A DNA stretch of 64,000 nucleotides, taken from NCBI RefSeq assembly GCF_013009555.1, contig NZ_CP046176.1, positions 2,573,501 through 2,637,500 of the forward strand, in the 5' to 3' direction. The notes under the pieces are model-generated. The model ran no database searches. It saw only the letters and a list, made by a program, of their open reading frames with translations, and had not been told where the DNA came from. A program made the translations under genes and the position numbers. Of this stretch, positions 8,329 to 18,315 are shown in pieces. This DNA comes from Phocaeicola dorei. Its GTDB lineage: Bacteria; Bacteroidota; Bacteroidia; Bacteroidales; Bacteroidaceae. The stretch's first letter is position 1; each line of letters starts with the position of its first letter.

Positions 8329-10506
8329 TTAGCTTTTAAATTTTAAAGACAAACTGATATAGAATGAACGTCCGGGGGTAAGAGTTGCATAATTGCTGTT
8401 ATAAGGACGATCATCCGTATAATCGAACAGGTTTTCTATGCCACATCCGGGTTCTATGATTACAGATTTTAAGTTGAAAGAATGGCGTGTGTTTAAATCC
8501 CACAATTGATAGTCGGGAGCATAGCCATAACTTTTAGAGAAACGTTTGCTGTTGATACGACCGTTCAAATTTATGTTCAACCGATATATCTTCCATGAAT
8601 GCGCCCATTGGGCATTGATATTGTATGCGTTTTTAATACTTTTGTCGATGGGTTGTTCCAATTCCACGTCTTGGGTATTAAGATGAGTATATCCTCCGCT
8701 TAAATTGAACCCGGCACCTAGGTATGCATTGGCGGATACATTGATTCCGTATACTTTAGCCTCCGCTATATTATCACGTTGACGAACTTCCTTATGACCA
8801 TATTGCTCCATAGCTTTATCTCCCGTGGCAATCGTATTATAATCTATCATGTCACGAATATTATTATAAAAAGCATTGACTGATACAGAAAAACGCTCAT
8901 GTACATACTCTGCACTCAATGAGAAATAATCATTCTTTTCCGGCTTTAAATCCAAATTGCCTATTGTTAACCTGTCATTTTTTTTAGCTATGTCAGTGGC
9001 ATAGAGTTCAGACAGGGTAGGAGTTCGGAAACCTGCTGCATAGGAGGCACGGAAATTGAATTTGCCGGGTTTATACATCAGTGCTACATTGGGAGTGGCA
9101 TGATTTTTGAAATTTTCATGATAAATGTAACGTACACCGATCAAAGCCTGTAGATTTCTCAGTAACTTTATTTCATCTTGTGCAAACAAGGCCAGTGTAT
9201 AAGCATCTTCTTTAGCTATATTGTCTGTTTGACTTTTCAAGACATCAACGATATATTCTGTGCCGACTGAAAGTTTGTGCCGGCCACCTAATTTAAAGAT
9301 ACCTTTTATGCTAAGATTGTGATTGCGGGTCCGTTTGCGCACTTGCTCTTCACCTGCTTTTCCATTATAAGTTTTATTGTCTTTAAAAAAACAATAAGAG
9401 GAAGAAAAATGATCGGCGTAATAGTCTGCGGTAATATAATTCCCTTTACTTATCATGTATTGGGTACCAATACCATAATTAAAGGTTTCATGCAATATGT
9501 TGTAGTCGTATGCTTCATAAGGGCGGCGTGTCTTGTTGTCATAATATCCGCCGCGGGCATAAAAGGAGAGTTTGTCGGTAGCATCAAAAGTGAATTTTTG
9601 ATTGACAGTATTTGCATAGAATCCTGTAGAAGCTACTTTCCCGGTTTCTTCCAGTTCATGAGTTTTGGAGTTCTCTTCGTATGGATTCAGTTGCCATCCC
9701 TCGGCCTGCTGACGGCGGTAAGAGGTGTAGGAGCCGAACTTGCCGGTATTGACATCTGCGTTTACGGACTGGGTAAAACGTCCTTTACTGGCATAACGGG
9801 TATCGCTGGAAACATTGATAGCATTTTTTGCATCATCAGTAATAATGTTGATTACTCCTCCGATAGCATTTGTTCCGTAAAGAGCGGAAGAGGCACCGTT
9901 CAATATTTCAATACGTTTGATTTTGGCAACATTGATTCGGGCGTAAGTATCATCTCCATACAGGCGTTTGCCATTTTCCAGAAAAATGAAATAATCATCA
10001 GGCAATCCATTAAGACTCAATGTTGTACCCATACCGTTGGTCATACTTGAGAAAGATGGGGTCAACTTTTGTAAGGCCTCGTCCAGCGATGTTACACTGG
10101 CATTACTTAAATCCTTTGCGGTGATAACGGAAACAGGCACGGGACTATCCGTCATGCGGTGGTGTGTTCCTGTTCCGGTTACTACTACCTGGCCTATATT
10201 GGTAAAACTGTCTTGTAGCTTGATAAGAAGATTTTTTTCACCCCCTTTTGTGGTGACAGATTTGGGTGTGTAACTGACATGCGTGATTCTTAATACATGT
10301 TTTCCATCAGGAAGATTGTTGATATTAAACTCGCCTTTACCATTTGTGGTGCATCCTGAAAGGCTTTGGTCAATACGAATATTAGCCCCCACTACAGGTT
10401 CGTTGGTATCGGCACTCACAATCTTTCCACTGATACTGACTTGTGCCAGTACGTCAATAGCCAGACAGCTTAAAGTAATTGCTGTCAATAATAATTTTAC
10501 TTTCAT
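8329..10506 (-). CDS. btuB: BtuB-like TonB-dependent outer-membrane receptor 2
   Basis: A protein of 725 residues with a signal peptide (about 1-21, ending LAQVS). A carboxypeptidase-regulatory-like beta-sandwich (about 24-100, VSISGKIVSADTNEPVVGAN) is absent from receptor 1. The plug (about 105-215, VVVTGTGTHHRMTDSPVP to IERIEILNGASSALYGTNA region) and a barrel follow. The last strand ends SFYISLSLKFKS, the usual aromatic-ended barrel closure. Its own cobalamin riboswitch points to corrinoid import. It shares the VTGTGT-H plug entry and C-terminal TPGR-SFY motif with receptor 1, so the two are paralogs, but the extra N-terminal domain suggests different partners or ligands. Confidence 0.89.
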   Translation of the reverse strand: MKVKLLLTAITLSCLAIDVLAQVSISGKIVSADTNEPVVGANIRIDQSLSGCTTNGKGEFNINNLPDGKHVLRITHVSYTPKSVTTKGGEKNLLIKLQDSFTNIGQVVVTGTGTHHRMTDSPVPVSVITAKDLSNASVTSLDEALQKLTPSFSSMTNGMGTTLSLNGLPDDYFIFLENGKRLYGDDTYARINVAKIKRIEILNGASSALYGTNAIGGVINIITDDAKNAINVSSDTRYASKGRFTQSVNADVNTGKFGSYTSYRRQQAEGWQLNPYEENSKTHELEETGKVASTGFYANTVNQKFTFDATDKLSFYARGGYYDNKTRRPYEAYDYNILHETFNYGIGTQYMISKGNYITADYYADHFSSSYCFFKDNKTYNGKAGEEQVRKRTRNHNLSIKGIFKLGGRHKLSVGTEYIVDVLKSQTDNIAKEDAYTLALFAQDEIKLLRNLQALIGVRYIYHENFKNHATPNVALMYKPGKFNFRASYAAGFRTPTLSELYATDIAKKNDRLTIGNLDLKPEKNDYFSLSAEYVHERFSVSVNAFYNNIRDMIDYNTIATGDKAMEQYGHKEVRQRDNIAEAKVYGINVSANAYLGAGFNLSGGYTHLNTQDVELEQPIDKSIKNAYNINAQWAHSWKIYRLNINLNGRINSKRFSKSYGYAPDYQLWDLNTRHSFNLKSVIIEPGCGIENLFDYTDDRPYNSNYATLTPGRSFYISLSLKFKS

Positions 10507-10574
10507 CGAAAGAATTTAAGAATTAATAATTGGCTTTCCTGACCCCGGGAGAGCGTGATTATCTATGTTTTGAT

Positions 10575-10752
10575 TTGGCAGGTTTCCTGGCTTCACCCTG
10601 AAAAGCGCCTTCCCATTTCTTCATTTTCGAAACAGTGGCATAGCGAGAGTTGCTTTTCATCAAATGGGTTTCACAGTAGCGGGCACTGCTTCGGATTCCA
10701 CAACCGAATTCCCTTTTATACAGATAGAGAAAAAATATCTGTATCACCAAAC
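10575..10752 (-). promoter_or_regulatory. Cobalamin riboswitch (leader of btuB2)
   Basis: The minus strand has GGGAATTCGGTTGTGGAATC, TGCCCGCTACTGTGAA, GCCACTG, hairpin, GGGAAGG and the closing GCCAGGAAACCTGCC. The first block is less standard than in the other three copies. The downstream receptor ATG is at 10506. Confidence 0.92.
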
Positions 10753-10758
10753 CGGGCG

Positions 10759-10766
10759 CAAAGGTA
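10759..10766 (-). promoter_or_regulatory. -7 element of the btuB2 transcript
   Basis: TACCTTTG on the minus strand just upstream of the riboswitch. Confidence 0.55.
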
Positions 10767-10853
10767 GACAATTATTTTATATATGTTTTAAGATTAGTGA
10801 AAAAATGACTGCTTAAAACGGAGAGAATATTGAAAAGAGGAGGGGATTTTGAA

Positions 10854-10884
10854 CCGTAGAAGTGAATTTGATTCACTCCTACGG
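10854..10884. terminator. Hairpin downstream of the AspT-like transporter gene
   Basis: Inverted repeat CCGTAGAAGTGAAT / ATTCACTCCTACGG with a 3-base loop and one internal mismatch, 34 bases past the transporter stop. The following T-tract on the minus strand is weak, so termination is likely but not certain. Confidence 0.55.
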
Positions 10885-10917
10885 CAATATGAATTTGCAA
10901 TAATTCGGATAGTGATT

Positions 10918-12606
10918 TCAGGCAAGCGCCAATATTAATATTTGTGCTGTAAGCACACGTAAAAACATGGTGAGCGGATAAACTGTGGCATAACCTACTG
11001 CCGGAGCGTCACAAGAGGTCAAATCATTGGAGTAGGCTAATGCGGGCGGATTGGTGGTGGCTCCGGACAATACTCCGATCAAGGTGTAATAGTTCAGTTT
11101 ATAAACATATCGTCCTATTATTCCTACAATCAGTAAAGGCAGCAGCGTAATAATGGCGCCGTATGCTATCCATACATATCCGCCTTCGTTAATAATTGTT
11201 TCGATGAATCCTTTACCGGCTCCTAATCCTACGCAAGCAAGGAAAAGTGAGATACCGATTTCACGTACCATCAAATTGGCACTTATGGTGGTATAGGTTA
11301 TCAATTTATAATGTGGTCCGAAACGGCTTATCAGGATGGACACAATAAGGGGGCCTCCTGCCAGTCCCAGTTTTACCGGTTGAGGGATACCGGGGAATAA
11401 AAAAGGAGTGCTTCCTAAAATACACCCTAATGCGATGCCTAAGAAAATAGGAATCAGGTTGGGATGATTCAAACGTTTCATGGAATTACCTAGAATCTTT
11501 TCGGCATGGGCTACAGCCAGTTCGCTACCCACAATCTTTACCCGGTCACCCATTTGCAATTGCAGGTTGGGAGTGGCCACAAGGTCTACACCCGAACGGT
11601 TTACACGGGTAATGCTTGCTCCGAAGTTATTCCTGATTTTTAGTTGAGCCAATGTCTTGCCATTCAATTCAGGCTTGGTGATCAGAATTTTTCTGGAAAT
11701 AAGTTGTTTGTTCTGGAAATCCCATTCCACATTCACTTGTTTTCCAAAAAATACAGTGATAGCTTCTACATCTATCGGATTGGCGATAACAAGGATTTCA
11801 TCGTGCATGTGAAATACTGTAGTGGAGTTCACTAGTTCTGTTTGTTTGTCTCCGTCACAATGCCGTATGCGTGAAATCACAAAATCACGATTCACCAATG
11901 GCTTGATTTCTTTTATTGTTTTACCTTCTACGGCTTCATTGCGTATTTCTAGTGAGATAGGGCGTACGGTCAGTTCTTGTAGATGTCCCAATCCCCGTTC
12001 CGCATCGGCTTCTTCGGTTTTTGTGTTGATGCGCAGGATATATTTCAATGCCAGCAGGGAGAGAATACATCCTACTACACCCAGTGGATAGGCTACGGCA
12101 TATCCCAGTGCTATTTCGGGAGCGTCTATACCATTCAGATCACTGTTTGCTTGCTGTGCGGCACCTAGTCCCGGGGTATTTGTTACAGCACCCGAAAGAA
12201 TTCCTACCATTGTGGTAATGGGGACACCTGTTATGAAATGGAGTATAATGGTGATGGTCACACCTAAAAATACAACCATCATGGCAAGCAGGTTTAGTGT
12301 GAATCCTCCTTTTTTGAATGCTGAGAAGAAACCGGGACCCACTTGTAGTCCGACTGAGTAGACAAATAATATCAGACCGAACTCTTTTAAGAAATGCAAC
12401 AGATGTTCGTCCAGGTTCAGATTGAAATGACCGAATACAATTCCTACAAAAAGTATCCAGGTTACTCCCAATGAGATACCTGCCACTTTTATTTTTCCTA
12501 ACATGATACCGAAAGCAATGACCAGTGAAAGAATAAGTACGGAATGTGCTACTCCGCCGCCCCATAAATTAGGGTACCCTTCAAAGAGATTTCTAAAAAG
12601 TTCCAT
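10918..12606 (-). CDS. AspT/YidE/YbjL-family transporter with two RCK_C domains
   Basis: A membrane protein of 562 residues: about five hydrophobic segments in residues 15-190, two cytoplasmic TrkA-C/RCK_C-like domains (about 210-285 and 295-375), and five more segments from about 385 to the end. The repeated motif [17 protein letters not shown] / [16 protein letters not shown] in the two halves is the AspT/YidE duplication signature. Characterised members exchange aspartate/alanine or other carboxylates; many are uncharacterised. The substrate here is unknown. It is monocistronic by spacing, with a -7 TACCTTTG at 12737-12744 and a leader of about 120 bases without a recognisable riboswitch. 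Its place between B12 uptake and B12 synthesis genes may be coincidental. Confidence 0.85.
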   Translation of the reverse strand: MELFRNLFEGYPNLWGGGVAHSVLILSLVIAFGIMLGKIKVAGISLGVTWILFVGIVFGHFNLNLDEHLLHFLKEFGLILFVYSVGLQVGPGFFSAFKKGGFTLNLLAMMVVFLGVTITIILHFITGVPITTMVGILSGAVTNTPGLGAAQQANSDLNGIDAPEIALGYAVAYPLGVVGCILSLLALKYILRINTKTEEADAERGLGHLQELTVRPISLEIRNEAVEGKTIKEIKPLVNRDFVISRIRHCDGDKQTELVNSTTVFHMHDEILVIANPIDVEAITVFFGKQVNVEWDFQNKQLISRKILITKPELNGKTLAQLKIRNNFGASITRVNRSGVDLVATPNLQLQMGDRVKIVGSELAVAHAEKILGNSMKRLNHPNLIPIFLGIALGCILGSTPFLFPGIPQPVKLGLAGGPLIVSILISRFGPHYKLITYTTISANLMVREIGISLFLACVGLGAGKGFIETIINEGGYVWIAYGAIITLLPLLIVGIIGRYVYKLNYYTLIGVLSGATTNPPALAYSNDLTSCDAPAVGYATVYPLTMFLRVLTAQILILALA

Positions 12607-12736
12607 AATTCATTATCTAGTTTAATTATTTATAGTATCAATTTTATAATTCAAAAAGTTGTCTTTCAAAATATTAGAGTAGGTTTTATGGGATAGGATG
12701 CTTCGTTTTATAGCTGTCATCCCGGCAAAATGACTG

Positions 12737-12744
12737 CAAAGGTA
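12737..12744 (-). promoter_or_regulatory. -7 element of the AspT-like transporter gene
   Basis: TACCTTTG on the minus strand, about 130 bases upstream of the ATG at 12606. The rest of the 12607-12894 divergent region shows no B12-element blocks. Confidence 0.5.
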
Positions 12745-12858
12745 GCTTATTTAATTGATAAACCATAAAACTTTAATTGCTTTCTAAGGATATTTACTTG
12801 ATATGTCGGAATTATGAATTAATCTGTTATTCTAATTTCGATAATTTGCAATTTGCAC

Positions 12859-12866
12859 TATCTTTG
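12859..12866 (+). promoter_or_regulatory. -7 element of the cbiA operon
   Basis: TATCTTTG, 28 bases upstream of the cbiA ATG at 12895. The leader is too short to contain a cobalamin riboswitch, unlike the uptake genes. Confidence 0.6.
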
Positions 12867-12894
12867 TATCCGTTTTTAAAAGAAATACTAAAGA

Positions 12895-14223
12895 ATGAAG
12901 CCACAATTACTCATAGGGGCCGCTACATCGGGAAGCGGAAAAACGACTTTTACGATGGGGTTGCTGCGGGCATTGCACAAACGAGGCCTGCGAGTACAGC
13001 CTTTTAAATGTGGTCCTGATTATATTGATACACAATTTCATACGCTGGCTGCTGACCATGAGTCGGTGAATTTGGATATTTGGATGGCATCAAATACCCA
13101 TGTACAACATCTGTATAATAAATATGGAGATGGAGCCGATGTATGTGTAACCGAAGGAGTGATGGGATTGTTCGACGGTTATCAAAGAATGCAGGGAAGT
13201 AGTGCTGAAATAGCCAGATTGTTGAATATCCCTGTAGTGCTTATAGTAAGTGCGCGTTCTACAGCTTATTCTGTGGCTCCGTTAATTTATGGTTTCAAGC
13301 ATTTTAATCCGGCTGTGAAGATTGCAGGTATTGTTTTCAATCAAGTATCATCTCCTTCTCATTTCGCTTATTTACGTGAGGCTTGTGTTGATGCAGGAGT
13401 AGAGTGTTTGGGATATCTGCCTATGACAGAAGGGTTGAAAATTCCATCCCGGCATTTGGGTTTGACATTGACAGCCAAACGTTCCATGAACACCTTAATA
13501 GAACAGGCTGCGGAATTGGTTGAGAAATATGTGGATTTGGATAAGCTGCTGAGTATTTGTCATCGTAATTTCCCGTGTCGGTATACATTGCCTTATAGTT
13601 CTGAGATAGGGGTGGAAAGTTTTGCTCCTTCTGCTAAAAAGATGAAGATAGCCATAGCGCGGGATCCGGCTTTCAACTTTATCTATAGAGAAAACATAGA
13701 CCGCTTGTCTGCGCTAGGAAGCATTACTTATTTCAGTCCTGTATATGGTAGTGATTTGCCGGATGCTGATTTGGTTTATTTACCCGGAGGATATCCGGAA
13801 TTGTTTGCCCGTCAACTGCATCGGCGCAAAAAGTTAATGGAAGCATTAAGAACCTATGCAGAGGAGGGGGGGAAGATTTTGGCCGAGTGTGGAGGTATGA
13901 TGTTTCTCACCCGTTCCCTGACAGTCCGCCAAGGAGGGACTGCATATGCCATGACGGGTATTTTGCCTTTGGATTGTACCATGGTGGGTGCCAGACTTCA
14001 TCTAGGATATCGCCGTATAGAATATAAAGGGATGGAGCTTCGCGGGCACGAATTTCATTATTCCAATGTCGTTGCTCCTGATGCTATGCCTTCTGTAGCA
14101 AAACAATTTACGGCAAGAGGAATGGAAGTGAGTACCCCGCTTTATAGATATAAAAATGTGATAGCCGGGTATACCCATTTATATTGGGGAGAAACGGATA
14201 TATTAAAATTATGGGAAGTATGA
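12895..14223 (+). CDS. cbiA: Cobyrinate a,c-diamide synthase
   Basis: A protein of 442 residues with an N-terminal dethiobiotin-synthetase-like domain carrying the P-loop GAATSGSGKTTF (about 8-19). A C-terminal class I glutamine amidotransferase domain has Cys332 in AECGGMMFL and a late histidine in GYTHLYWG. It amidates the a and c side chains of cob(II)yrinate using ATP and glutamine. First gene of a tightly overlapping plus-strand cob operon; the next gene begins in its stop codon (ATGA). Length and order of domains are standard. Confidence 0.96.
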   Translation: MKPQLLIGAATSGSGKTTFTMGLLRALHKRGLRVQPFKCGPDYIDTQFHTLAADHESVNLDIWMASNTHVQHLYNKYGDGADVCVTEGVMGLFDGYQRMQGSSAEIARLLNIPVVLIVSARSTAYSVAPLIYGFKHFNPAVKIAGIVFNQVSSPSHFAYLREACVDAGVECLGYLPMTEGLKIPSRHLGLTLTAKRSMNTLIEQAAELVEKYVDLDKLLSICHRNFPCRYTLPYSSEIGVESFAPSAKKMKIAIARDPAFNFIYRENIDRLSALGSITYFSPVYGSDLPDADLVYLPGGYPELFARQLHRRKKLMEALRTYAEEGGKILAECGGMMFLTRSLTVRQGGTAYAMTGILPLDCTMVGARLHLGYRRIEYKGMELRGHEFHYSNVVAPDAMPSVAKQFTARGMEVSTPLYRYKNVIAGYTHLYWGETDILKLWEV

Positions 14224-14795
14224 GGCGCATTTATACACGTACCGGGGATAAGGGCATGACAGGGATTCATGGTGGAGAACGGATACCTAAGGATGATATC
14301 CGTATCGAGGCTAATGGATGTATCGATGAATTGAATGCTGTTATAGGAATAATACGTTCACTTTTACCGCAGGAGCACGAATGGCAATCCTTGCTTTTTA
14401 CGATTCAGAAAAATATAATGGTAGTGATGAGCCATGTGGCCACACCATCGGCCCTTCGTGATGGGAATCCCAATATTTTGCCTGATAATTTATGCTCTTT
14501 TTGTGAGGAGGCAATGGACAAGTTGATGGAACAAATGGAGGATAATGGTTATTTTATTCTTCCCGGAGGAACACCTGTATCGGCACAGTTGCAATTTGCA
14601 AGGACTGTGGCACGTCGGGCAGAACGGAGATTATGGACTTTGCATAAACACGATCCGTTACCGGAAATCATACTTCGGTTTATCAACCGGCTGTCCGATT
14701 TATTTTTTGTTATGGCCCGTTATGAGATGCAACAGCAGAACTGGACGGAAGAAAAGTGGCAGTCCTTTGCCTATAAAAGAAAAAAGAAAGAGTGA
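14220..14795 (+). CDS. PduO-type ATP:cob(I)alamin adenosyltransferase
   Basis: A protein of 191 residues. The N-terminus RIYTRTGDKGMTGIHGG is the PduO/MMAB ATP-binding signature and RIEANGCIDELNAVIG its second motif. The C-terminal region has FARTVARRAERR, also typical. It transfers the 5'-deoxyadenosyl group from ATP to cob(I)alamin or cob(I)yrinate diamide. The ATG at 14220 overlaps the cbiA stop as ATGA and is chosen for coupling; ATG 14211 and TTG 14184 are upstream in-frame alternatives. The gene overlaps cobQ by one base. Its place in the operon argues for biosynthetic adenosylation rather than service to a single dedicated mutase. Confidence 0.92.
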   Translation: MRRIYTRTGDKGMTGIHGGERIPKDDIRIEANGCIDELNAVIGIIRSLLPQEHEWQSLLFTIQKNIMVVMSHVATPSALRDGNPNILPDNLCSFCEEAMDKLMEQMEDNGYFILPGGTPVSAQLQFARTVARRAERRLWTLHKHDPLPEIILRFINRLSDLFFVMARYEMQQQNWTEEKWQSFAYKRKKKE

Positions 14796-16285
14796 TGAAA
14801 AAGAAATTACACCCCATTATGTTGGCGGGAACAGGTAGTGACGTTGGTAAAAGTGTTATTGCCGCCGCATTATGCCGCATTTTTAAACAGGATGGTTATC
14901 AACCGGCACCTTTCAAGGCACAAAATATGGCATTGAATTCGTATGCCACTCCGGAAGGATTGGAAATAGGCCGTGCACAGGCTGTACAGGCTGAAGCTGC
15001 CGGAGTTCCTTGTCACACGGACATGAATCCTCTGTTATTGAAACCCAGCTCCGATCATACTTCGCAAGTGGTGTTAAACGGTCGTCCCATCGGTAATCGT
15101 AACGCTTTTGAGTATTTTCGCAAGGAGGGGCGTGAAGAACTGAGGCAAGAGGTAAACGCAGCCTTTGACCGTCTTGCCGCACGTTATAACCCTATTGTAA
15201 TGGAGGGAGCAGGGAGCATTTCCGAAATAAATCTGCGGGATACTGATTTGGTGAATATGCCGATGGCCTGTTATGCGGATGCGGATGTGATTTTGGTAGC
15301 TGATATTGACCGGGGAGGAGTATTTGCCAGTGTCTATGGTTCGGTCATGTTACAAACTACTGAGGACAAGAAACGTATAAAAGGAATAATCATTAATAAA
15401 TTCAGAGGGGATATCCGTTTGTTTGAGCCTGGTGTGAAGATGATGGAAGATTTATGTGGTATTCCTGTCTTGGGAGTAATACCTTATTATAGAAATATAC
15501 ATATTGAGGAAGAGGATTCCGTAGTCTTGGACTATAAACGGATGCAAGCAGTGGAAGGCAAAATAAACATAGCAGTTGTTCTGTTGCGTCATCTCTCAAA
15601 CTTTACAGATTTCAACAGATTGGAACGGGATGAACGAGTGCACCTTTATTATACTAATAATACGGAAGATCTGGCCAAAGCTGATATTATTCTGCTTCCT
15701 GGCAGCAAAAGCACTTTGGATGACTTGTATGAGTTGAGACGGAACGGGGTGGCGCAAGCTGTCCTGCGTGCGCATAGGGAAGGGGTTACTGTAATGGGAA
15801 TTTGTGGGGGATATCAATTGATGGGACTTGAGATTCACGATCCGGAAGGAGTGGAGGGAGAGATCCGCCAATTGCCGGGACTGGGACTGCTTCCCGTCAT
15901 TACTACGATGCAAGGGGAGAAGGTGACACGGCAGGTGAATTTTCATTTTCTTGAGAATGCGGAAACTTGCCAAGGATATGAAATACACATGGGAGAAACC
16001 CGCCCGGTTCCGGGGGTGTCTGTAGTTCCTTTGAATAAACTGGAAGACGGTGGAGAGGACGGTTGTTTTGTAAACCAAAAATGTATGGGAAGTTATATTC
16101 ATGGAATATTGGATAATCAGGCATTTATAGATTATTTACTGGAACCATACGCAGAAAAACTGGAGTGTCATACGGTGTTGGATTACCGGACTTATAAAGA
16201 AGAACAATATGATAAATTGGCAGAGCATGTACGCAGTCATCTCAATCTGCCTTTGTTGTACCAAATAATGAGTGGGAATGATTGA
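14795..16285 (+). CDS. cobQ: Adenosylcobyric acid synthase
   Basis: A protein of 496 residues with the P-loop GTGSDVGKS (about 12-20), the AQNMALNSY substrate segment, and a GATase domain with Cys337 in MGICGGYQLMG and a C-terminal histidine in GSYIHGILDN. It amidates the b, d, e and g side chains of adenosylcobyrinate diamide. A GTG at 14792 is also in frame, but the ATG at 14795, sharing its A with the preceding TGA, is preferred. It ends 8 bases inside cobD. Confidence 0.96.
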   Translation: MKKKLHPIMLAGTGSDVGKSVIAAALCRIFKQDGYQPAPFKAQNMALNSYATPEGLEIGRAQAVQAEAAGVPCHTDMNPLLLKPSSDHTSQVVLNGRPIGNRNAFEYFRKEGREELRQEVNAAFDRLAARYNPIVMEGAGSISEINLRDTDLVNMPMACYADADVILVADIDRGGVFASVYGSVMLQTTEDKKRIKGIIINKFRGDIRLFEPGVKMMEDLCGIPVLGVIPYYRNIHIEEEDSVVLDYKRMQAVEGKINIAVVLLRHLSNFTDFNRLERDERVHLYYTNNTEDLAKADIILLPGSKSTLDDLYELRRNGVAQAVLRAHREGVTVMGICGGYQLMGLEIHDPEGVEGEIRQLPGLGLLPVITTMQGEKVTRQVNFHFLENAETCQGYEIHMGETRPVPGVSVVPLNKLEDGGEDGCFVNQKCMGSYIHGILDNQAFIDYLLEPYAEKLECHTVLDYRTYKEEQYDKLAEHVRSHLNLPLLYQIMSGND

Positions 16286-17288
16286 AGGACATGGTGATGA
16301 TGCTTATAAGTATAAAGCAATAAAGATAAATTTCAGTTCAAACGTATATAATCATGTAGACCATAGCGGATTACATCAACATTTGTTTCAGCAGATGGAA
16401 AGTATCCGTACGTACCCCGAGCCGGAACCTTATTCATTGGAAAAGGTTTTGGCGAAACGGTTTCATCTTTCGTCTGAAGAGGTTTGTGTGACCAATGGGG
16501 CTACGGAAGCCATTTATTTAATAGCTCAGACATTCAGGAATCAGATTTCGGCTATCTTGATGCCGACTTTCAGCGAATATGCGGATGCTTGTCGTCTGCA
16601 TGGTCATAAAGTGGTTCCTATATATAACTTGAACCGTTTGCCGGATAGGGGGAGGTTGATATGGTTATGTAATCCTAATAATCCCACTGGAGAGGTCAGG
16701 GAGAAGGAAGTCTTGACAGCCTGTATAAAACAAAATCCGCAGCGTATTTTTGTCATGGATCAGTCGTATGAATTCTTTACACAGAAGGCTTTGCTTACAG
16801 CCAGGGAGGCTGCGGAATTTCCGAATGTTATCCTGTTGCATTCCATGACAAAACGTTTTGCCGTGCCCGGCTTGCGTTTAGGATATATCACTGCATGTAA
16901 AGAACTGCTACATGAAATTCGGACACAGCGGATGCCTTGGTCTGTTAATCAGTTGGCTATAGAGGCCGGGCATTATTTATTGTCTTCTTCTCAATATGAT
17001 ATAGATATCTCTTTGTTGTTGAAGGAAAAAGAGAGATTAGCTCAATCTTTACTTTCAATAGGAGGAATGGAGATCTGGCCATCAGATACTCACTATATGT
17101 TAGTTCAATTGCGTATGGGAAAGGCAGCGGCTTTGAAAGAATATCTGGCAACAGAGCAGGGTATCCTTATTCGTGACGCATCCAATTTTGAAGGGCTGAA
17201 TGAACACTTCTTCCGTATTGCTACACAAACTCCGGAAGAAAATGACAAACTGGTAGAAAGTATAAAGAAATGGACATATATGTATTAA
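16278..17288 (+). CDS. cobD: CobD-type threonine-phosphate decarboxylase (PLP)
   Basis: A fold-type I PLP enzyme of 336 residues. PLP-binding Lys192 sits in SMTKRFAVPGLRLGY; NPNNPTGE and the TNGATEAIY entry loop match the histidinol-phosphate-aminotransferase-like CobD family. It makes (R)-1-amino-2-propanol phosphate, the linker between corrin ring and nucleotide loop. The ATG at 16278 is chosen over GTG 16272; it overlaps cobQ by 8 bases, and cbiB overlaps its end by 19. Aminotransferases of this family are hard to separate by sequence, but the operon supports the call. Confidence 0.9.
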   Translation: MIEGHGDDAYKYKAIKINFSSNVYNHVDHSGLHQHLFQQMESIRTYPEPEPYSLEKVLAKRFHLSSEEVCVTNGATEAIYLIAQTFRNQISAILMPTFSEYADACRLHGHKVVPIYNLNRLPDRGRLIWLCNPNNPTGEVREKEVLTACIKQNPQRIFVMDQSYEFFTQKALLTAREAAEFPNVILLHSMTKRFAVPGLRLGYITACKELLHEIRTQRMPWSVNQLAIEAGHYLLSSSQYDIDISLLLKEKERLAQSLLSIGGMEIWPSDTHYMLVQLRMGKAAALKEYLATEQGILIRDASNFEGLNEHFFRIATQTPEENDKLVESIKKWTYMY

Positions 17289-18202
17289 TTCTTCCGTTGT
17301 TGGTAGGATGGATATTAGATAAATTGCTTGGGGATCCGGTAGGATTGCCGCATCCGGTGGTAGGATTCGGGAAGCTGATCTCTTTTTGTGAGAAACGATG
17401 GAACTGTGGGGCACATCGGATGTTGAAAGGAGGGGGGGCGGCTATTATGCTTATTTTGCTAGTATATGTAGGATCTGCTTTGGCATTGCATTATCTGTTT
17501 TTGTTGAATCGCTGGTTGGGGATCGCCCTCTCCGCTGTGCTTGTTTTCTATTGTTTAGCAGGGACTACACTTATTAGAGAAGTAAAACAGGTTTTTCTAG
17601 CTGCGGACCGTTCTTTAGAGGAGGGGAGAAAGCAGGTTTCCCGTATTGTAGGGCGTGATACCTCAGAACTGACCGATCAGGAAGTGCGTATAGCTGCTTT
17701 GGAAACGTTGGCCGAAAATTTGAGTGACGGAGTTATTGCTCCGCTGTTTTGGTATTTGCTTTTGGGAGTTCCCGGTATGCTTGCCTATAAAATGGTTAAT
17801 ACGCTTGATTCTATGGTAGGCTATAAGAACGAACGTTATTTGCAATTTGGTTGTGCCGCTGCACATATTGATGATATGGCGAACTATATTCCGGCTCGTT
17901 TAACCGCACTTTTAATGGTTTTGTCTGTGGGGCGTCCCGGTTTGCTGAGATTTGTAGGTAAATATGGTAACCGGCATGCAAGTCCTAATTCAGGTTATCC
18001 GGAGTCTGCTTTAGCAGGTATCTTGAATTGCCGTTTTGGAGGTCCTCATGTTTATTTTGGAGAGATAGTCTATAAACCTTTTATTGGAGATAAGGATCGG
18101 CTTATCCATACACAGGATATGCATAAAGCTGTCGATATAAACAGAAGAGCAGAAATTTTGATGATTATAGTAAATATTGTTTGCTTATATTTGGTCAGCT
18201 GA
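17270..18202 (+). CDS. cbiB: Adenosylcobinamide-phosphate synthase (CbiB)
   Basis: An integral membrane protein of 310 residues. The start (LLVGWILDKLLGDP, PHPVVGFGKLI) and KMVNTLDSMVGYKNERY near residue 175 are CbiB signatures. Four to five hydrophobic segments are visible (about 5-20, 50-90, 155-175, 205-225, 290-308). It joins aminopropanol phosphate to adenosylcobyric acid. Last gene of the plus-strand operon; no clear terminator follows, and a tRNA gene starts 35 bases later. Confidence 0.95.
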   Translation: MDIYVLILPLLVGWILDKLLGDPVGLPHPVVGFGKLISFCEKRWNCGAHRMLKGGGAAIMLILLVYVGSALALHYLFLLNRWLGIALSAVLVFYCLAGTTLIREVKQVFLAADRSLEEGRKQVSRIVGRDTSELTDQEVRIAALETLAENLSDGVIAPLFWYLLLGVPGMLAYKMVNTLDSMVGYKNERYLQFGCAAAHIDDMANYIPARLTALLMVLSVGRPGLLRFVGKYGNRHASPNSGYPESALAGILNCRFGGPHVYFGEIVYKPFIGDKDRLIHTQDMHKAVDINRRAEILMIIVNIVCLYLVS

Positions 18203-18237
18203 AAAATATATATTACTTTTGTTCCTGTTTTAGAGAT

Positions 18238-18310
18238 GCGGCAGTAGCTCAGTTGGTAGAGCATCAGCTTCCCAAGCTGAGGGTCGCGGGTTCGAGTCCC
18301 GTTTGCCGCT
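18238..18310 (+). tRNA. tRNA-Gly (anticodon CCC)
   Basis: A 73-nt cloverleaf: acceptor GCGGCAG pairs with TTGCCGC (one G-U), D-stem GCTC/GAGC, anticodon stem TCAGC/GCTGA around TTCCCAA, T-stem GCGGG/CCCGT (one G-U) with TTCGAGT. The anticodon CCC reads GGG. CCA is not encoded. A T-rich stretch follows and may terminate transcription. Confidence 0.96.
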
Positions 18311-18315
18311 CTTTT

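Noticed and set aside
9319..10050. A plus-strand frame of 243 codons within the second BtuB gene
   Set aside because: Antisense shadow of a well-supported receptor; no promoter or ribosome site, composition not protein-like.
12607..12894. A cobalamin riboswitch before cbiA
   Set aside because: None of the conserved blocks (GCCACTG, GGGAAGG, AAGACCTGCC) occurs in this stretch on either strand.
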